Origin: Symbiodinium natans
Taxonomy: Eukaryota > Sar > Dinophyceae > Suessiales > Symbiodiniaceae
Length of the DNA stretch: 64,000 nt
NCBI GenBank assembly: GCA_905221605.1
Contig: CAJNDS010002374.1
Location: 62,001 to 126,000 of the forward strand
Direction of reading: 5' to 3'
Part shown: positions 1 through 9,897 of the stretch, piece by piece
How positions within the stretch are numbered: the first letter of the stretch is position 1
Layout of the letters: every line of letters begins with the position of its first letter
Notes under the pieces: generated by a model
The model's input: only the letters and a program-made list of their open reading frames with translations
What the model was told of the DNA's origin: nothing
The model's database searches: none
Translations under genes and position numbers: made by a program

Positions 1-540
1 AATTTTTATAGATTGTATACTATATACTATATACTATATATTATAGACTATATATATATATATTAAATACTAAATATTAATATTAAATAAATATTAAATA
101 TTAAATATTAAATAGAATATATTTATATTTTATATATTATATATTGCATATTATATATTATATATTGTATATTGTATATTGTATATTGTCTACTGTATAT
201 TGTATACTGTGTATGATATATGATATACTATATATCATATATCATATATCACATATCATATGTCATATTATATATCACATATGACATACTAGATATTGCA
301 TATGGTATATGACATAGTACATGTATAGTTTTCGGTTAGATATCATCGGTTTTGGATTTTATTGCTACTATTGTTATTCTTATTGTTGTTATTACTTTGA
401 TATGAGGATTATTATGAATATTCTTACTACCACTACTACTCTTTTTTGATATCATCATTGCATTTTTTTATGCATTATGCTTTCGATTGTTGATGATAGG
501 TTAAAGAATATAAGATTGTGCTTGATTATACTTGAATAAT
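1..540. repeat. AT-rich simple sequence at left end
   Basis: The first ~350 bases are built from TATATACTATATACTATA-like and ATTAAATATTAAATA-like words with almost no G or C, grading into a T-rich stretch with TTATTGTTGTTATT words. No coding sequence is visible. The composition contrasts sharply with the GC-rich remainder. It could be a degenerate microsatellite or a spacer. Confidence 0.8.
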
Positions 541-591
541 TTCGATATTATCTACCAGGTAGACACGGAAAAAATACGACAAAAACACAAG

Positions 592-592
<1 letters not shown>

Positions 593-625
<33 letters not shown>

Positions 626-640
626 CCCCCCCGCCCCCCC
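593..640. repeat. Poly-C tract followed by degenerate (TTTCTTGCAT)n
   Basis: An almost pure run of C (with two G interruptions near its right end) is followed to about 830 by a polypyrimidine tract built from copies of TTTTTCTTGCATTTT. Open frames across it encode only Pro/Gly or Phe/Cys/Leu strings and are not genes. Homopolymer length is likely to be unreliable in the assembly. Confidence 0.85.
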
Positions 641-849
641 TTTTCCTTTGCTTGCATTTTTCTCGTATTGTTCTTGCATTTTTCTTGTATTTTGCTTGTA
701 TTTTTTCTTGTGTTTTTCTTGCATTTTTTTTGCATTTGTCTTGCATTTTTTTTGTATTTCACCGTTGTTCCTGAATCGCTACTTGTATTTTCTCTTGAAT
801 TCAGTCTTGTATTTTTCTTGTGTTTTTTTTCATTCTGCTGGGGGGTCAA

Positions 850-1429
850 TACTTCCGAGACGCGCTCCTCACAAATCTACCTGCGGTGTCCTGCAGTTTG
901 GTGTTGAGGTCGCCAATAGCCTTGCTCAGGACGGACTGCAGGGACTGGCTCATGTCCGCTTGCAAGGACATGCTGCCGACGGCTCCCCTCAGTTGTGAAA
1001 AGCAGCGCAACTGCAACAGCCTCTCACAGCCTCTCACTCTGGTGTAAAATGTCTCTAGTAAGATTCGACTTCTCAATTCCCGAAGCAGCTGCGCTATTCG
1101 ATGCCTAGCTGCTGGACCTGTGATGTGACGTGTGTACGGAGCTCGGTGCCCGTTGATACCCAGATCTTCTGGACTTCAATAGAAACAGCGGCTGTGATAG
1201 CACGCACCATCATGGTGCCACGAGACTTCACGGGAACTGGTAGCGAGCTTAACTTATCTTGCAAGAAAGCGCTGAATTGTGCCTCCGCGTCGGCAATGAA
1301 GTCACTTCCGTCACCTTCTGGAAGCAGTCGTGAAGACACTTCTTGCAACAAGGTGGCGACCAGTCCATCGGAAGGCGTCGACTGGGAGTCCTCAGCTGCA
1401 CGCTTTCGCGGCAGCTTTCGCGTGTGCAT
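850..1429 (-). CDS. Unassigned protein, two candidate exons
   Basis: A minus-strand open stretch from 1429 to about 1110 encodes a helix-rich segment (VATLLQEVSSRLLPEGDGSD, then IADAEAQFSAFLQDKLSSL) and reaches a possible GT donor (TCACAG|GTCCAG) just before its stop. A second stretch in another frame, 1045-855, encodes MSLQADMSQSLQSVLSKAIG followed by more amphipathic helix. Joined by a short intron they would give one protein of about 160 residues with coiled-coil character. I do not recognise the family. No complete start or end is seen. The strand agrees with the rest of the array. Confidence 0.4.
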
Positions 1430-1540
1430 TCAAGCCTATGTGTGCCTCGGGTGGAGTTTTGTTTTGGGTCCTTGTGTTTTGGGGGGGCACCAGTCCCTCT
1501 ATATTTTCAAAGGACTTGACTTGGTCCATTTCTTGGGTTT

Positions 1541-2160
1541 CCGTATGAAAACCCCCAATGCGTATGAAGTGAAGCAAGCTTGCACGACTTAAAGAAGCGG
1601 GGGGGTTGCGGGGGGGGGCGCAGCCCCCCCCCCCATTTGCAAACACAGTGCTCACATCATGGTTTTCGAGACTATGCGTATGAACAACCTTGCACGACTT
1701 AAAAGGCGGGGGGGCTGGGAAGGGGGCAGCCCCCCCCCCCCCCCCATTTGCAAACACAGTGCTCGCATCATGGTTTTCAACATTACGCGTATGAATTGAA
1801 GCAAGTTTGCACGGCTTAAACAAGCGTGGGGGTTTGTGGGGGGGGGGGGGGGGCGCAGCCACCCCCCCCCCCATTTGCAAACACAGTGCTCGCATCATGG
1901 TTTTCAAAATTATGCGTATGAATTGAAGCAAGCTTGCACGACTCAAAAAGCGCCCGGGGGGGGGGGTTCGCAACCCCCCCCCCATTTGCAAGCACGGTGC
2001 TCGCATCATGGTTTACGAAATGACGTGCATGACTTGAAGCAAGCTTGCACGACTTAGGGGGGGGGTTCGCAGCCCCCCCCACCCATTTGCAAACACGGTG
2101 TTCCCATCATGGTTTACGAAATTATGACCGCCTGCACGACTTAAAAGAGCAGGGGGATTA
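1541..2160. repeat. Minisatellite, ~110-bp unit with G-run/C-run hairpin
   Basis: Five copies of a unit beginning CATTTGCAAACACAGTGCTC start at 1634, 1745, 1872, 1983 and 2084 (spacing 111, 127, 111 and 101). A partial copy precedes them at 1541. Each unit continues CATCATGGTTTTC, a GCGTATGAATTGAAGCAAG-like part and GCTTGCACGACTTAAA, then a G run, CGCAG and a C run. The G run can pair with the C run of the same unit, so each unit can fold into a hairpin. Homopolymer length is the main source of unit-length variation. Confidence 0.9.
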
Positions 2161-2510
2161 CCCCCCCCCCAACCCCTTTCTTTCTGTCTGTATTTTTTCA
2201 TATCTTGCTTTCTTTCTTTACTTATTTATTCGTTTCTTTCTTTCGTTCGTTCGGTCTGTCTTTCTTGTTTTCTTTCTCTCTTTCTTTGAACCTTCTTTCT
2301 AACTTTCTTTCTATCATTCATTCATTCATTCATTCAATCATTCATTCATTTCATTCATTCATTATTTCATTCTTTCTTTCTTTATTTCTTTCTTTCTTTC
2401 TTTCGTTCTTTTGTTCTTTTGTTCTTTTGTTCTTTTGTTCTTTTGTTCTTTTGTTCTTTCGTTCTGTGGTTCTTTCTTTCTTTCGTTCTTTCTTTCTTCC
2501 TTCCTTCTCC
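2160..2510. repeat. Polypyrimidine tract (TTTC/TTCA/TTTTG)n
   Basis: Almost entirely C and T on the plus strand: TTTC repeats, then ATTCATTC repeats near 2310-2365, then TTCTTTTG repeats near 2405-2460. It is a strand-asymmetric simple repeat that could form triplex DNA. Open frames here (Ser/Phe/Leu strings) are artefacts. Confidence 0.9.
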
Positions 2511-2654
2511 TAGTCAAAACCTACGCAACGCAACGCTTTCCTCTCAAACTACAGAGGGAATGGAGGTTTTCGTACGAAAAACCAAGAAAATGGACCAAAC
2601 CCTATGAAAATATAGAGGGGGTGGTTGTTTTTCTAGGCCAAAAAAATGACAAAA

Positions 2655-2682
2655 AAAAAAATATATATATATATATATATAT
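2655..2682. repeat. (AT)n microsatellite
   Basis: An A run followed by about ten AT dinucleotides. Nothing else is visible between the polypyrimidine tract and the candidate exons that follow. Confidence 0.85.
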
Positions 2683-2724
2683 CGGCCCTCCATGTGCCTC
2701 TATACGTATGCCTCTCTGCCCCCA

Positions 2725-3829
2725 TGATCCTCCACGCGTGTCGCTCCATTAGCCAAGCCTCTGTTCCCAAGATGGACTGAAAAGGAGCCAAAAACTTGTC
2801 ACCTTGCAAGAACTTATCAAACTCGGCCCGCATGGAAGCTTCCGCTGTCTCCCCCAGCTCTTTCACAACTACCTCGAGCTTTTCCTTGCGGGGTCACACG
2901 CAAAGAGCTGCAGAGACCCAGCCTACAGCAGCTTACAGCAGCCTACGCCCAAGCCTGCACCAAGGTCGTTCCGCTGCTCTTCATAAGGGTCCAAAAAGCC
3001 GAGGCGTCGATGCCGGGCATGCTGGACCCTTTCGACCCTTTCCCACTCGTGGGCTTGGCCGTCAGGGTCTCGTTGCTCGAGACACGGAGCGCCAGCAGCG
3101 CAACTGGGGAAGCGTCCTGGCCAAAGAACGGACAAGTCTACTCCGTCTACAAAAGTCACAGTAGGCTTTGAACCTTCCAGAGATGCAGCGTGATGCAGCA
3201 CTCAGCATTCTGCGGTACGCCCTCTCCTGCGCCTTGTACTTCTCTAGGTCTCTGCAAGTCCCAGGATCTCCTCGATCTTCGACCGAGATGCTGGGGTTGA
3301 AGGCCGCTTCGTGGTCGCAGCCATGTTGCGACCGGTCGAACTCGCAGAATCCCGACGCTGCAGCGGTGAAGCACTTTGGGCACGCCTGCGCACCCAAAAG
3401 ACTGCCAAAAGACTAAAGACGGACATCTCTGAGTCTCTCCCCTTTTAGGCTTGACCTGAGCATGTGCTGAGTGGCTCTCATATGATCTGCGTCTGCCCAA
3501 AGGCCGGGGCTCTGGGCTGTCGCCTTGGCCCTATGTCCCCAGTCCGAACCCGAACCCACCCACGCCCACACTCCGCCCACGCCCACGCACCCTGCCGTGT
3601 GGGCTAAAAATATTGCCAGAATGTTGTCAAAATGTTGCCACACGTTGTCACAATGCCTTCGTCTAAGCCATGACAGTTGCGCACAATCACAAGTCATGCA
3701 ACTTCTCGAAAGGTCCTTGATGCAGCTTGCTGTCCCCGCCGTGTCGATGAACATGAATTGGTCCAACTCGGCTGAAAGTTCTGAAAGTGCTATCAAAAGG
3801 CTGAGCTCAGTTGCAACTGCAGGTGACAA
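2725..3829 (-). CDS. Unassigned minus-strand exons (Cys-rich and helical segments)
   Basis: Three or four coding-like pieces occur in different minus frames, as expected for small exons. At about 3810-3640 the frame encodes TELSLLIALSELSAELDQFM and a following Cys-containing part. At about 3390-3160 it encodes CPKCFTAAASGFCEF and, after a gap, YKAQERAYRRMLSAASR and CDFC; the CxxC pairs could bind zinc. At about 2866-2725 it encodes AEASMRAEFDKFLQGDKFL. They lie directly downstream of the thrombospondin-type ORF and might be its 3' exons or a separate gene. No known domain is recognised. Confidence 0.35.
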
Positions 3830-3841
3830 CAGGCTTCTGTT

Positions 3842-5490
3842 TTAAAAGAGCCAAGGCGCTGGGCACTGCATGCAGTCAGAGGGCTTGGGGCCGAAGCAGG
3901 AATCACAACCTGCGCAACGGTTGCAGGCGCCCACCATTGTCCCATTGGACTCATCGATGTCGACTCGCCACGCGTAGTAACCCTCCGGACACTGTGGACC
4001 AACTCCAGAGCCAGCCACGGCCCATGCCAAGATCGTCTTTCCATCCCCCTCCTTGATGTACTCGGCCTCTTCCTCCAAAGGCACCTGCTTGGCGCTCTTC
4101 TCCCCAACCGACTTCAAGGCCTCTTCCGCCGTCTCGTGGGGGCCCTTGGCCACAAGCTCCAACAAAGCTCCGAAGCCCCAAGCCGGGGCAGAAGGCCTCG
4201 CAGAAGGCCTGGCTTTGGAAACGTTGGAAGTCAATGCCAAGAGCTTTGTCGTCTTCGTCTGAGTCTTTTTCGAGCTGTTCCGCAACTTGCTGATCATCAT
4301 GCCACCCGGCACCTGGCACATGCCATTGTCCGGGCATTGCGGCTGCACGCAATAGCGTTCTTCATGCAGCTTCAACGGCTGCCCTTGGCAGCTGCTACGC
4401 AGCAGCGCCCGACGCTGCCGCTGCTGTTGACCCATGCCGCATGTGACTGAACAGGAGCCCCAGCCCTCCCAGTCTGAGAGTACACAGTCGCTTGCAGTTG
4501 CTGCCTTTCGCCATGTGCACACATCTTGCTCCAAGCACGGTACCATGTGAAGGTACCTGGAACAGTTTGTGGAGCTGCTTCCAAGCTGATCCTTGCTTGA
4601 CTTGGAAATCCAAGAAGAAGGTACAACCTGCTTGTCACCAGCCCAAGCTGGGAGAATCCAGGTCCTTGGCACGGCTTCTTCCCCAAGTGCCCCGAAGACG
4701 ACATCCACGGTTGTGGAGCTGATTCCCTTGACCACACCACGGCGAGGGCTCTTGCTGCGTTTGGCCCCAACCCTGAAATAAGCCATGACCTTCGAACCCA
4801 CTTTCGGATCTGGCTCCGTGCTTGCCTTCAACTTGAGCTCCACCACATTGCCGATGGCCTTTTTCTTGGTTGTGTTACGCTGTTGGATCTTGTTAGATCT
4901 TGTTAGGTGTTACATGATATTCTTGTCATATGCGACTTTGAGGCTTCCGCATGTGTCCGCGCCTTGATGACTGTGGCGTCGGTCATCAGCTTGCTCTTAT
5001 GCTTTCGATCAAAACTGTCATGAATCCAGAAGTGGCTCTGGATGCCAAACCCTGGCAGCAAAAGACGAAGACTTGCTACTCGCTCTCTCCCCCCTTCGGA
5101 TTTGCAGCGGGCCTTCAGGGAAGGACACCTTGATGTTCTGGCAGCAGGTGTCACAGGCCTAAGTGCCCAGGGTGGATTACACCAAAAGAGCGCCGTTCCT
5201 TTTTTGGGACTTCTACGCACAACTCTCCCTCAAAGCAAAATGCCAAACATATAAATCCGAGGCGCAGCATTCAAAATGCGCGAACTTGGAAGATGTCCTG
5301 TGATGCCTCCGCCGTTGCCTCCTCGATGTGTTTCTGCGCCACTCGAGTCACTCGAGATCAGAGCTTTTGCTTCATAATTGGTTGCATGGAGTTTCTTCGA
5401 CGCGGTCTGCAAAGCAAACGCAAGGAAGAGCAGCACACAATAGTGCCTGCCCGACGAAATGGCCGGGCGTGCTTGCTTCATTACGGACAT
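3842..5490 (-). CDS. Secreted protein with thrombospondin type-1 repeat
   Basis: The clearest part is a single open frame from about 4905 to a stop at 3842. Its first ~50 residues carry a basic segment (GAKRSKSPRRGVVKG) and a beta-rich stretch. A thrombospondin type-1 repeat follows with the diagnostic WEGWGSCSVTCGMGQQQRQR and paired cysteines after it. A Lys/Ser/Thr-rich linker comes next, and the end is Cys-rich (CNRCAGCDSCFGPKPSDCMQ), resembling a furin-like or EGF-like knot. Upstream, 5490-5270 in the same orientation starts with Met and has a hydrophobic core (CVLLFLAFALQTAS) typical of a signal peptide. The piece at 5220-4920 may be a middle exon. Known TSP1 proteins are secreted or surface adhesins. 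The exon joins are inferred; the TSP1 call itself is firm. Confidence 0.65.
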
Positions 5491-5639
5491 CATGGTCAGA
5501 TGACTGTCAGATGCGCTCCAGATGCGCTCCAGATGCGCCTTTGAGCCAGGCGGGTATGCGCCGGCGGCTTCACACGTCAAGCAAACGGTGACATGCTGCA
5601 TTTTGATGACAAACCAGCTGTTTTGCATGTAGTGCCTTA

Positions 5640-5816
5640 CATTTTGGTGGATACTGCAACCGGAGGCTAGGAGGGTTTAGGGTTTAAAACTAGGGTTTTG
5701 GAGTTTAGGGCTTAGGGAATTTATTTATTTATTAAGATATTGAATTGTGGGGGTTGTAATACAGTTTAAGTTTTGCTTATTGGGACGTAATGAGAAATTT
5801 CATTTATACAAGCTTG
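5640..5816. other. Intergenic spacer with telomere-like TTTAGGG variants
   Basis: Contains GGGTTTAGGGTTTAAAACTAGGG and GGAGTTTAGGGCTTAGGG, degenerate copies of the plant/dinoflagellate-type TTTAGGG repeat. Otherwise it is AT-rich, with no coding signal. Confidence 0.6.
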
Positions 5817-6145
5817 CTCTAGGGAATTCTGTGGCCCACAACACATAAACATCATTAAAAAGGAGAAAACCATGAAATCACTGCCAACATATGAAAACAA
5901 TCAATGTTGCAGAAACGAAGTTATTTCATTCATACCCTGGTGTAGGGAATTCTGTAGCCCACATATAAGTCATCTCCTGGTGTAGGGAATTCTGTGGCCC
6001 ACAACACATATAAGTCATGAGAAAACCACGAATCACCGGGCAATCACATGTAAAATCCATGAGTGTTGCAGAAACGAAATGAATTCATTTATACAAGCTC
6101 TTGGTGTAGGGAATTCTGTGGCCCACAACACAAGCACTTGGATAT
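5817..6145. repeat. Degenerate repeat, 4 copies of GGGAATTCTGTGGCCCACA
   Basis: Copies of TAGGGAATTCTGTGGCCCACAACACA start near 5820, 5943, 5981 and 6103 (the second reads TGTAGCC). Two copies are preceded by ACGAAATGAATTCATTTATACAAGCTC-like sequence and followed by ATAAGTCATGAGAAAACCA-like sequence. Spacing varies (123, 38, 122), so it is a higher-order repeat of a ~120-bp unit with one short copy. Confidence 0.85.
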
Positions 6146-6275
6146 ATATATATATATATCTGTGTGTGTGAATGCACAAAATGAAAATGCTTTATGTAGA
6201 TAGTGTACATATATATATATATACTAAGAGTATGCACTTTTATACTACGTGTATATATATATATATACAAAGGGA
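6140..6275. repeat. TA/TG dinucleotide microsatellites
   Basis: Three short ATATATATAT blocks (near 6142, 6211 and 6253) are separated by GTGTGTGTG and unique AT-rich sequence. No coding signal. Confidence 0.8.
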
Positions 6276-6299
6276 GGACAGGGTCCAAGCAGATGAGAG

Positions 6300-6500
6300 A
6301 TATCACAACTGAACATATTCTCAAAGTTGCCTGGTGTTCGGTTAGGACCCCAACTCTGGTTTGGAATGTTGGGTTGGTAATTTGTAACCTTAATAAGCGG
6401 TTGTGATATCACGGTTTCTGGTTTGCCCTGAAACCAGCAGCAGTTGTGATATCCCGGTTTTTGGTTGTAATAACCCTCTTCTGGTTGTAGTATCCCGTAC
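6300..6500. repeat. Short degenerate repeat GTTGTGATATCNCGGTTTNTGG
   Basis: The words GGTTGTGATATCACGGTTTC, AGTTGTGATATCCCGGTTTT, GGTTGTAATAACC and GGTTGTAGTATCCCG follow one another at 20-45 base spacing, showing a decayed tandem array that ends at the poly-C tract. Confidence 0.65.
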
Positions 6501-6504
6501 ACGC

Positions 6505-6630
6505 ACCCACCCCCCCCCCCCACCCCCGCCCCCCCACCCCCCCCCCCCCCCCCCCCCCCCCCCCACCCCCCCCCCCACCCCCCCCCCCCCACCCCCCCCC
6601 CCACCCCCCCCCCCCAACCCCCCAAGACAA
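6505..6630. repeat. Poly-C tract with sparse A interruptions
   Basis: About 120 bases of C interrupted by single A residues (CACCCCC units). The complementary frames encode poly-Gly, which is not a gene. It lies just downstream of the glycine-rich gene stop at 6759, but the phase and composition (pure GGG codons) differ from that gene. Confidence 0.9.
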
Positions 6631-6758
6631 GTAGCAGAAACCAGGTACGGTTACACCACCGCATGCTTAAAAATGTGCAAAACAAAAAGCATCAGAGGGC
6701 ATCAGGGATGCTCTTTTGGATGCGCTCGCATGTGCGCGTATGTGCAGCTACTTCGAGT

Positions 6759-9557
6759 TCAGTCGTACTTCAGGGCGCTGGTGCCTGTGGTAAAAGTGTG
6801 AATCTGATATCCGCCTGAGGTGGTGATGGTGCCACCAGTGAGTACGGGCGTTGAACTCTTGTACCTGACCACAACGATGCCCGAGCCGCCCTTGCCAGCG
6901 ACATAGCCTTCCGGATCGGTTCCACCACCGCCACCTCCTGTGTTTGCCTCACCATCTGTTCCCGTGAACTTCTGAGTAACAGAACGGTGATCTATCCCGA
7001 AGTCACTCCCCTTGCCCCCGCCACCTTTTCCACCTGCGCCACCTCCATTCTCTATAGGCTTGTTGTTCATGCCGCTCGCGCCGCCGCCTCCACCTCCTCC
7101 GTACCACTTGAGCGTGCCGGTGATGTCCGAGGACACGCCGTCCCCACCTTTGCCACCTTTATGTTTCACAGTGGCCGCTTCTCCGGGACCACCAGCGCCA
7201 CCCCCTCCCCCACCGCCTCCCCAGCCTTTCACGGCGCACAGCCCTCCATGGAACCCTTGGCCTGGACTGCCACGAGCCGGCTGGTCATCGGCCTTGTCCC
7301 ATCCGCCACCGCCGCCTCAGAAGGGTGGGTGGTGGGTGTCAGCGTTTTTTGTTCAAGCCCAGATTGCGATTTTAAAAACATTCGTTTGAGGGGCATGCGT
7401 TCAAAGCCGTCAAATCTTCAAACTTGGGTGGGGGGAGGAGGGAACGTTAGACAGTTTACACCTTTGTGTTTGCTAACGTTAGAACGTACGGGTTGCCTTA
7501 CAGTAGAGATCCTAATTGCATTTTCAAGAGAGCCATGAAGGCTCAAGAGCTCAAGAACTCACTTAAAGACAAAACGCAAGACCTTGGGAGAGCCAAAAAG
7601 CCAACAAGCAAAGCGAAAGCGCAACGGTCTTTAAGAGGTTCTGGGCAAATTAGGCAAAAATTCGCGCACCTTTTCTTCTCTCTCCTTTGCTTTCACGGGA
7701 GAGGACCTGGTGCCTGAAGGCTTCCCCCGAAATTGGAAACGCCGCCAAGCAACTAGCTGAAAAAGGCAATTTGGAGCAGCTCGAGGCTCTTGCTACACAT
7801 TTTGAGGTTAGGAGTGGGTCATTTTTTGACTTTCTTACTTTTGCTTTGCGTTTTTCCGCCTTTTCAAACTGATGACCTGAAAACGCAAGCTCATTGGGTG
7901 CGGCCTGGTCTTGGGACTGTGATCCTCATATGGGCACCAGGAAAATATTTCTTTGTGACCCCTGGGTGAGTGTGTGTGTGTGTGTGTGCGTGTTTTGGGA
8001 TGGAGCCTGTTCAAATACCATCACTGGTCTCTTCAGCACTTTCAAGCACTGCTGCTTCGTAGCCATAGCGTTTCGTCTGCCCTGGCATTCCTGAACATGA
8101 ATGTCTTTAAAGGGGGTCTTGGGTCCCGTGCCTGATCCACCATCACCAGGAGTGCGGGTTCGATCTGCACCTTTTCCCCCACCAATGGCGACTAGGTCTC
8201 CGAGCACGGAGTCGCCTCCTTTCATTGCATTTCCGCTTGTAGCAGGCCGGGCGCCACCCATTCCGGCGGCGCCACCTTCGCCGACCTTCACATCCCAAAA
8301 GGTGCCCTTGGTGATGAACTTGGATCCTGTCAGGACGCCACCGCCGCCACCACCTCCAGAGCCGGCACCACCCCCGCCGGCCACGACCAGGAAGTCGATC
8401 GGGAGCGTTTCTTTCATGGTGTACTGCAACTCATCCTTTCCAATCGTGGTAAAGCTGTGGACCTGGTAGCCGCCGGCTGACGTCACTTTGCCACCGGAGA
8501 GCAATGGGAAGTCGGCCTTGTAGCGCACGATGACAATGCCCGAGCCACCATTGCCAGCCATGCGGGAATCAGCATCCGTGCCGCCACCGCCACCTCCAGT
8601 GTTCGGCTCACCGTCTGTCCCACTGAAGATCCACCAGGAAGCACCGTTACCAAAATCACTCCCATGTCCCCCACCGCCTTTGCCTCCCTGTCCACCTCTG
8701 CCGGAAACTGCTTGGTTGGTGTTGTCATTCACCGCTCCGCCGCCACCTCCGCCATAGAACACAGGTGTGCCGGTGATGTCCGAGGATATGCCATCACCAC
8801 CCTTGCCGCCATAGTGCTTTTGTGGGCTGTCTTTGCCAGCTTCACCGGCGCCACCGCCACCTCCTCCACCACCGTAGCCTGAAGCACTGCACCTGCCTCC
8901 CCCGTGCCCCTGACCCTTCGTACCTGAACTGCGTGTGATTGAGCTTGCATCGTAGCCACCACCGCCACCTGATCCTCCCACAGGCGGAGTTTGGGTCCTC
9001 GTGCTACCTCCACCACCATGTCCCCCTCCCTTAGCCACAATGTCACCAAGCTTGCTATCACTACCACTTGTGGGAATCAAGTTTGCCTTCCAATATGGGG
9101 AGCCGCCACCACCAAATTTTCCGCCGGCTCCCACGAGCACGGGCAACGTGCCCCCCACTTCCAGCGTGGTTTGGCCCTTGAGGACACCCCCGGCTCCGCC
9201 ACCACCAGACCCAGCGCCGCCGCCGCCTGCCACGACCAAGTACTCCACCTGCATGTCAGTGAGAAACATGCATTCAGGCCCAACTGCACGGCAATCGTCT
9301 CCAACGAGTTCGCATTGCATGAATTGCTGCTCGCCTGGCATTCCTATCGGTGCGTACCGCGACCCGCACTCTGTCGCAGGCAGGGTGTCACAGATGGCAG
9401 AGCCTCTCTGCCCGATGGGCTGACCCTGACACGCCTTGAATTTCGGGGAAGAGTCGGTAGAGTCCTCGGCCACCTTCTGGGCTTGAAGAAGAACCACATC
9501 CGCCACCTTTGCATTTGCCAGGGCCCCCAAAGAAAGGGCGAAGAGGAGTCGCTTCAT
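6759..9557 (-). CDS. Secreted glycine-rich protein, two long internal repeats
   Basis: This is a complete model of two exons, 9557-8132 and 7315-6759, joined through a GC-AG intron, giving 660 residues and a stop at 6759. It starts ATG with a signal peptide (MKRLLFALSLGALANA). A Cys-containing linker follows, with cysteines near residues 43, 56, 64 and 82-97. Then come two homologous units of about 280 residues. Each begins with a (V/I)(E/D)(Y/F)LVVAGGGG strand, continues with glycine runs broken by KGGDG(V/I)SSDITGT and TDGE(P/A)NTGGGGGGT, and closes with GGSGI(V/A)VVRY-like sequence and GGYQ(V/I)H(S/T)FTT. The same pattern occurs in the glycine-rich domains of phage tail fibre and bacterial surface proteins, so an extracellular adhesive or structural role is plausible but inferred. 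The intron lies inside unit 2; unit 1 has none at the matching place. Confidence 0.85.
7316..8131 (-). other. GC-AG intron of the glycine-rich gene
   Basis: The exon ends GGATCAG before GCACGG, and the next exon starts after CTGAG. Joining them gives GGA TCA GGC GGC GGT GGC GGA TGG, which restores the same Gly-Ser-Gly-Gly sequence found at the equivalent point of repeat unit 1. The 816-base intron contains a (TG)n run near 7970-7988 but no recognisable gene. Confidence 0.8.
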
Positions 9558-9897
9558 TGAGTTTGGGTTGTTGGCTCTTATGGCACTCGAAGCAATTGAG
9601 GCATTTTGAGCCCTCAGAATCAGAAAGAAAAAGCCGCAGGTGCAAGAATCGACTCCGTCGAAGGCTCGCCTCTAAGTGCTAAGCCCATGGTGCTTGTCCA
9701 TTTCTTTCCGGGGAAGAGGAGATCTTTTCTGACATGCGGAGCCTCGAAGAAATACAAGAACACACAAGAACGAACATATAGAATTGCAAGCTGATTGCAA
9801 GATTTGCACTCGGGCGGGTCCATCGTGCGTTAGGGCAAGGCTGCTTTTGAGCCCAGTGACTATCTTCTCGTACTGCGACACAAAGCCAATTGGAGTA

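Noticed and set aside
526-849. Minus-strand Lys/Asn/Arg-rich ORF with poly-Gly
   Set aside because: Derived from the TTTTTCTTGCAT repeat and poly-C tract.
6403-6801. Plus-strand Pro-rich and minus-strand poly-Gly open frames
   Set aside because: Products of the poly-C tract, distinct from the genuine glycine-rich gene whose codons are varied and whose stop is at 6759.
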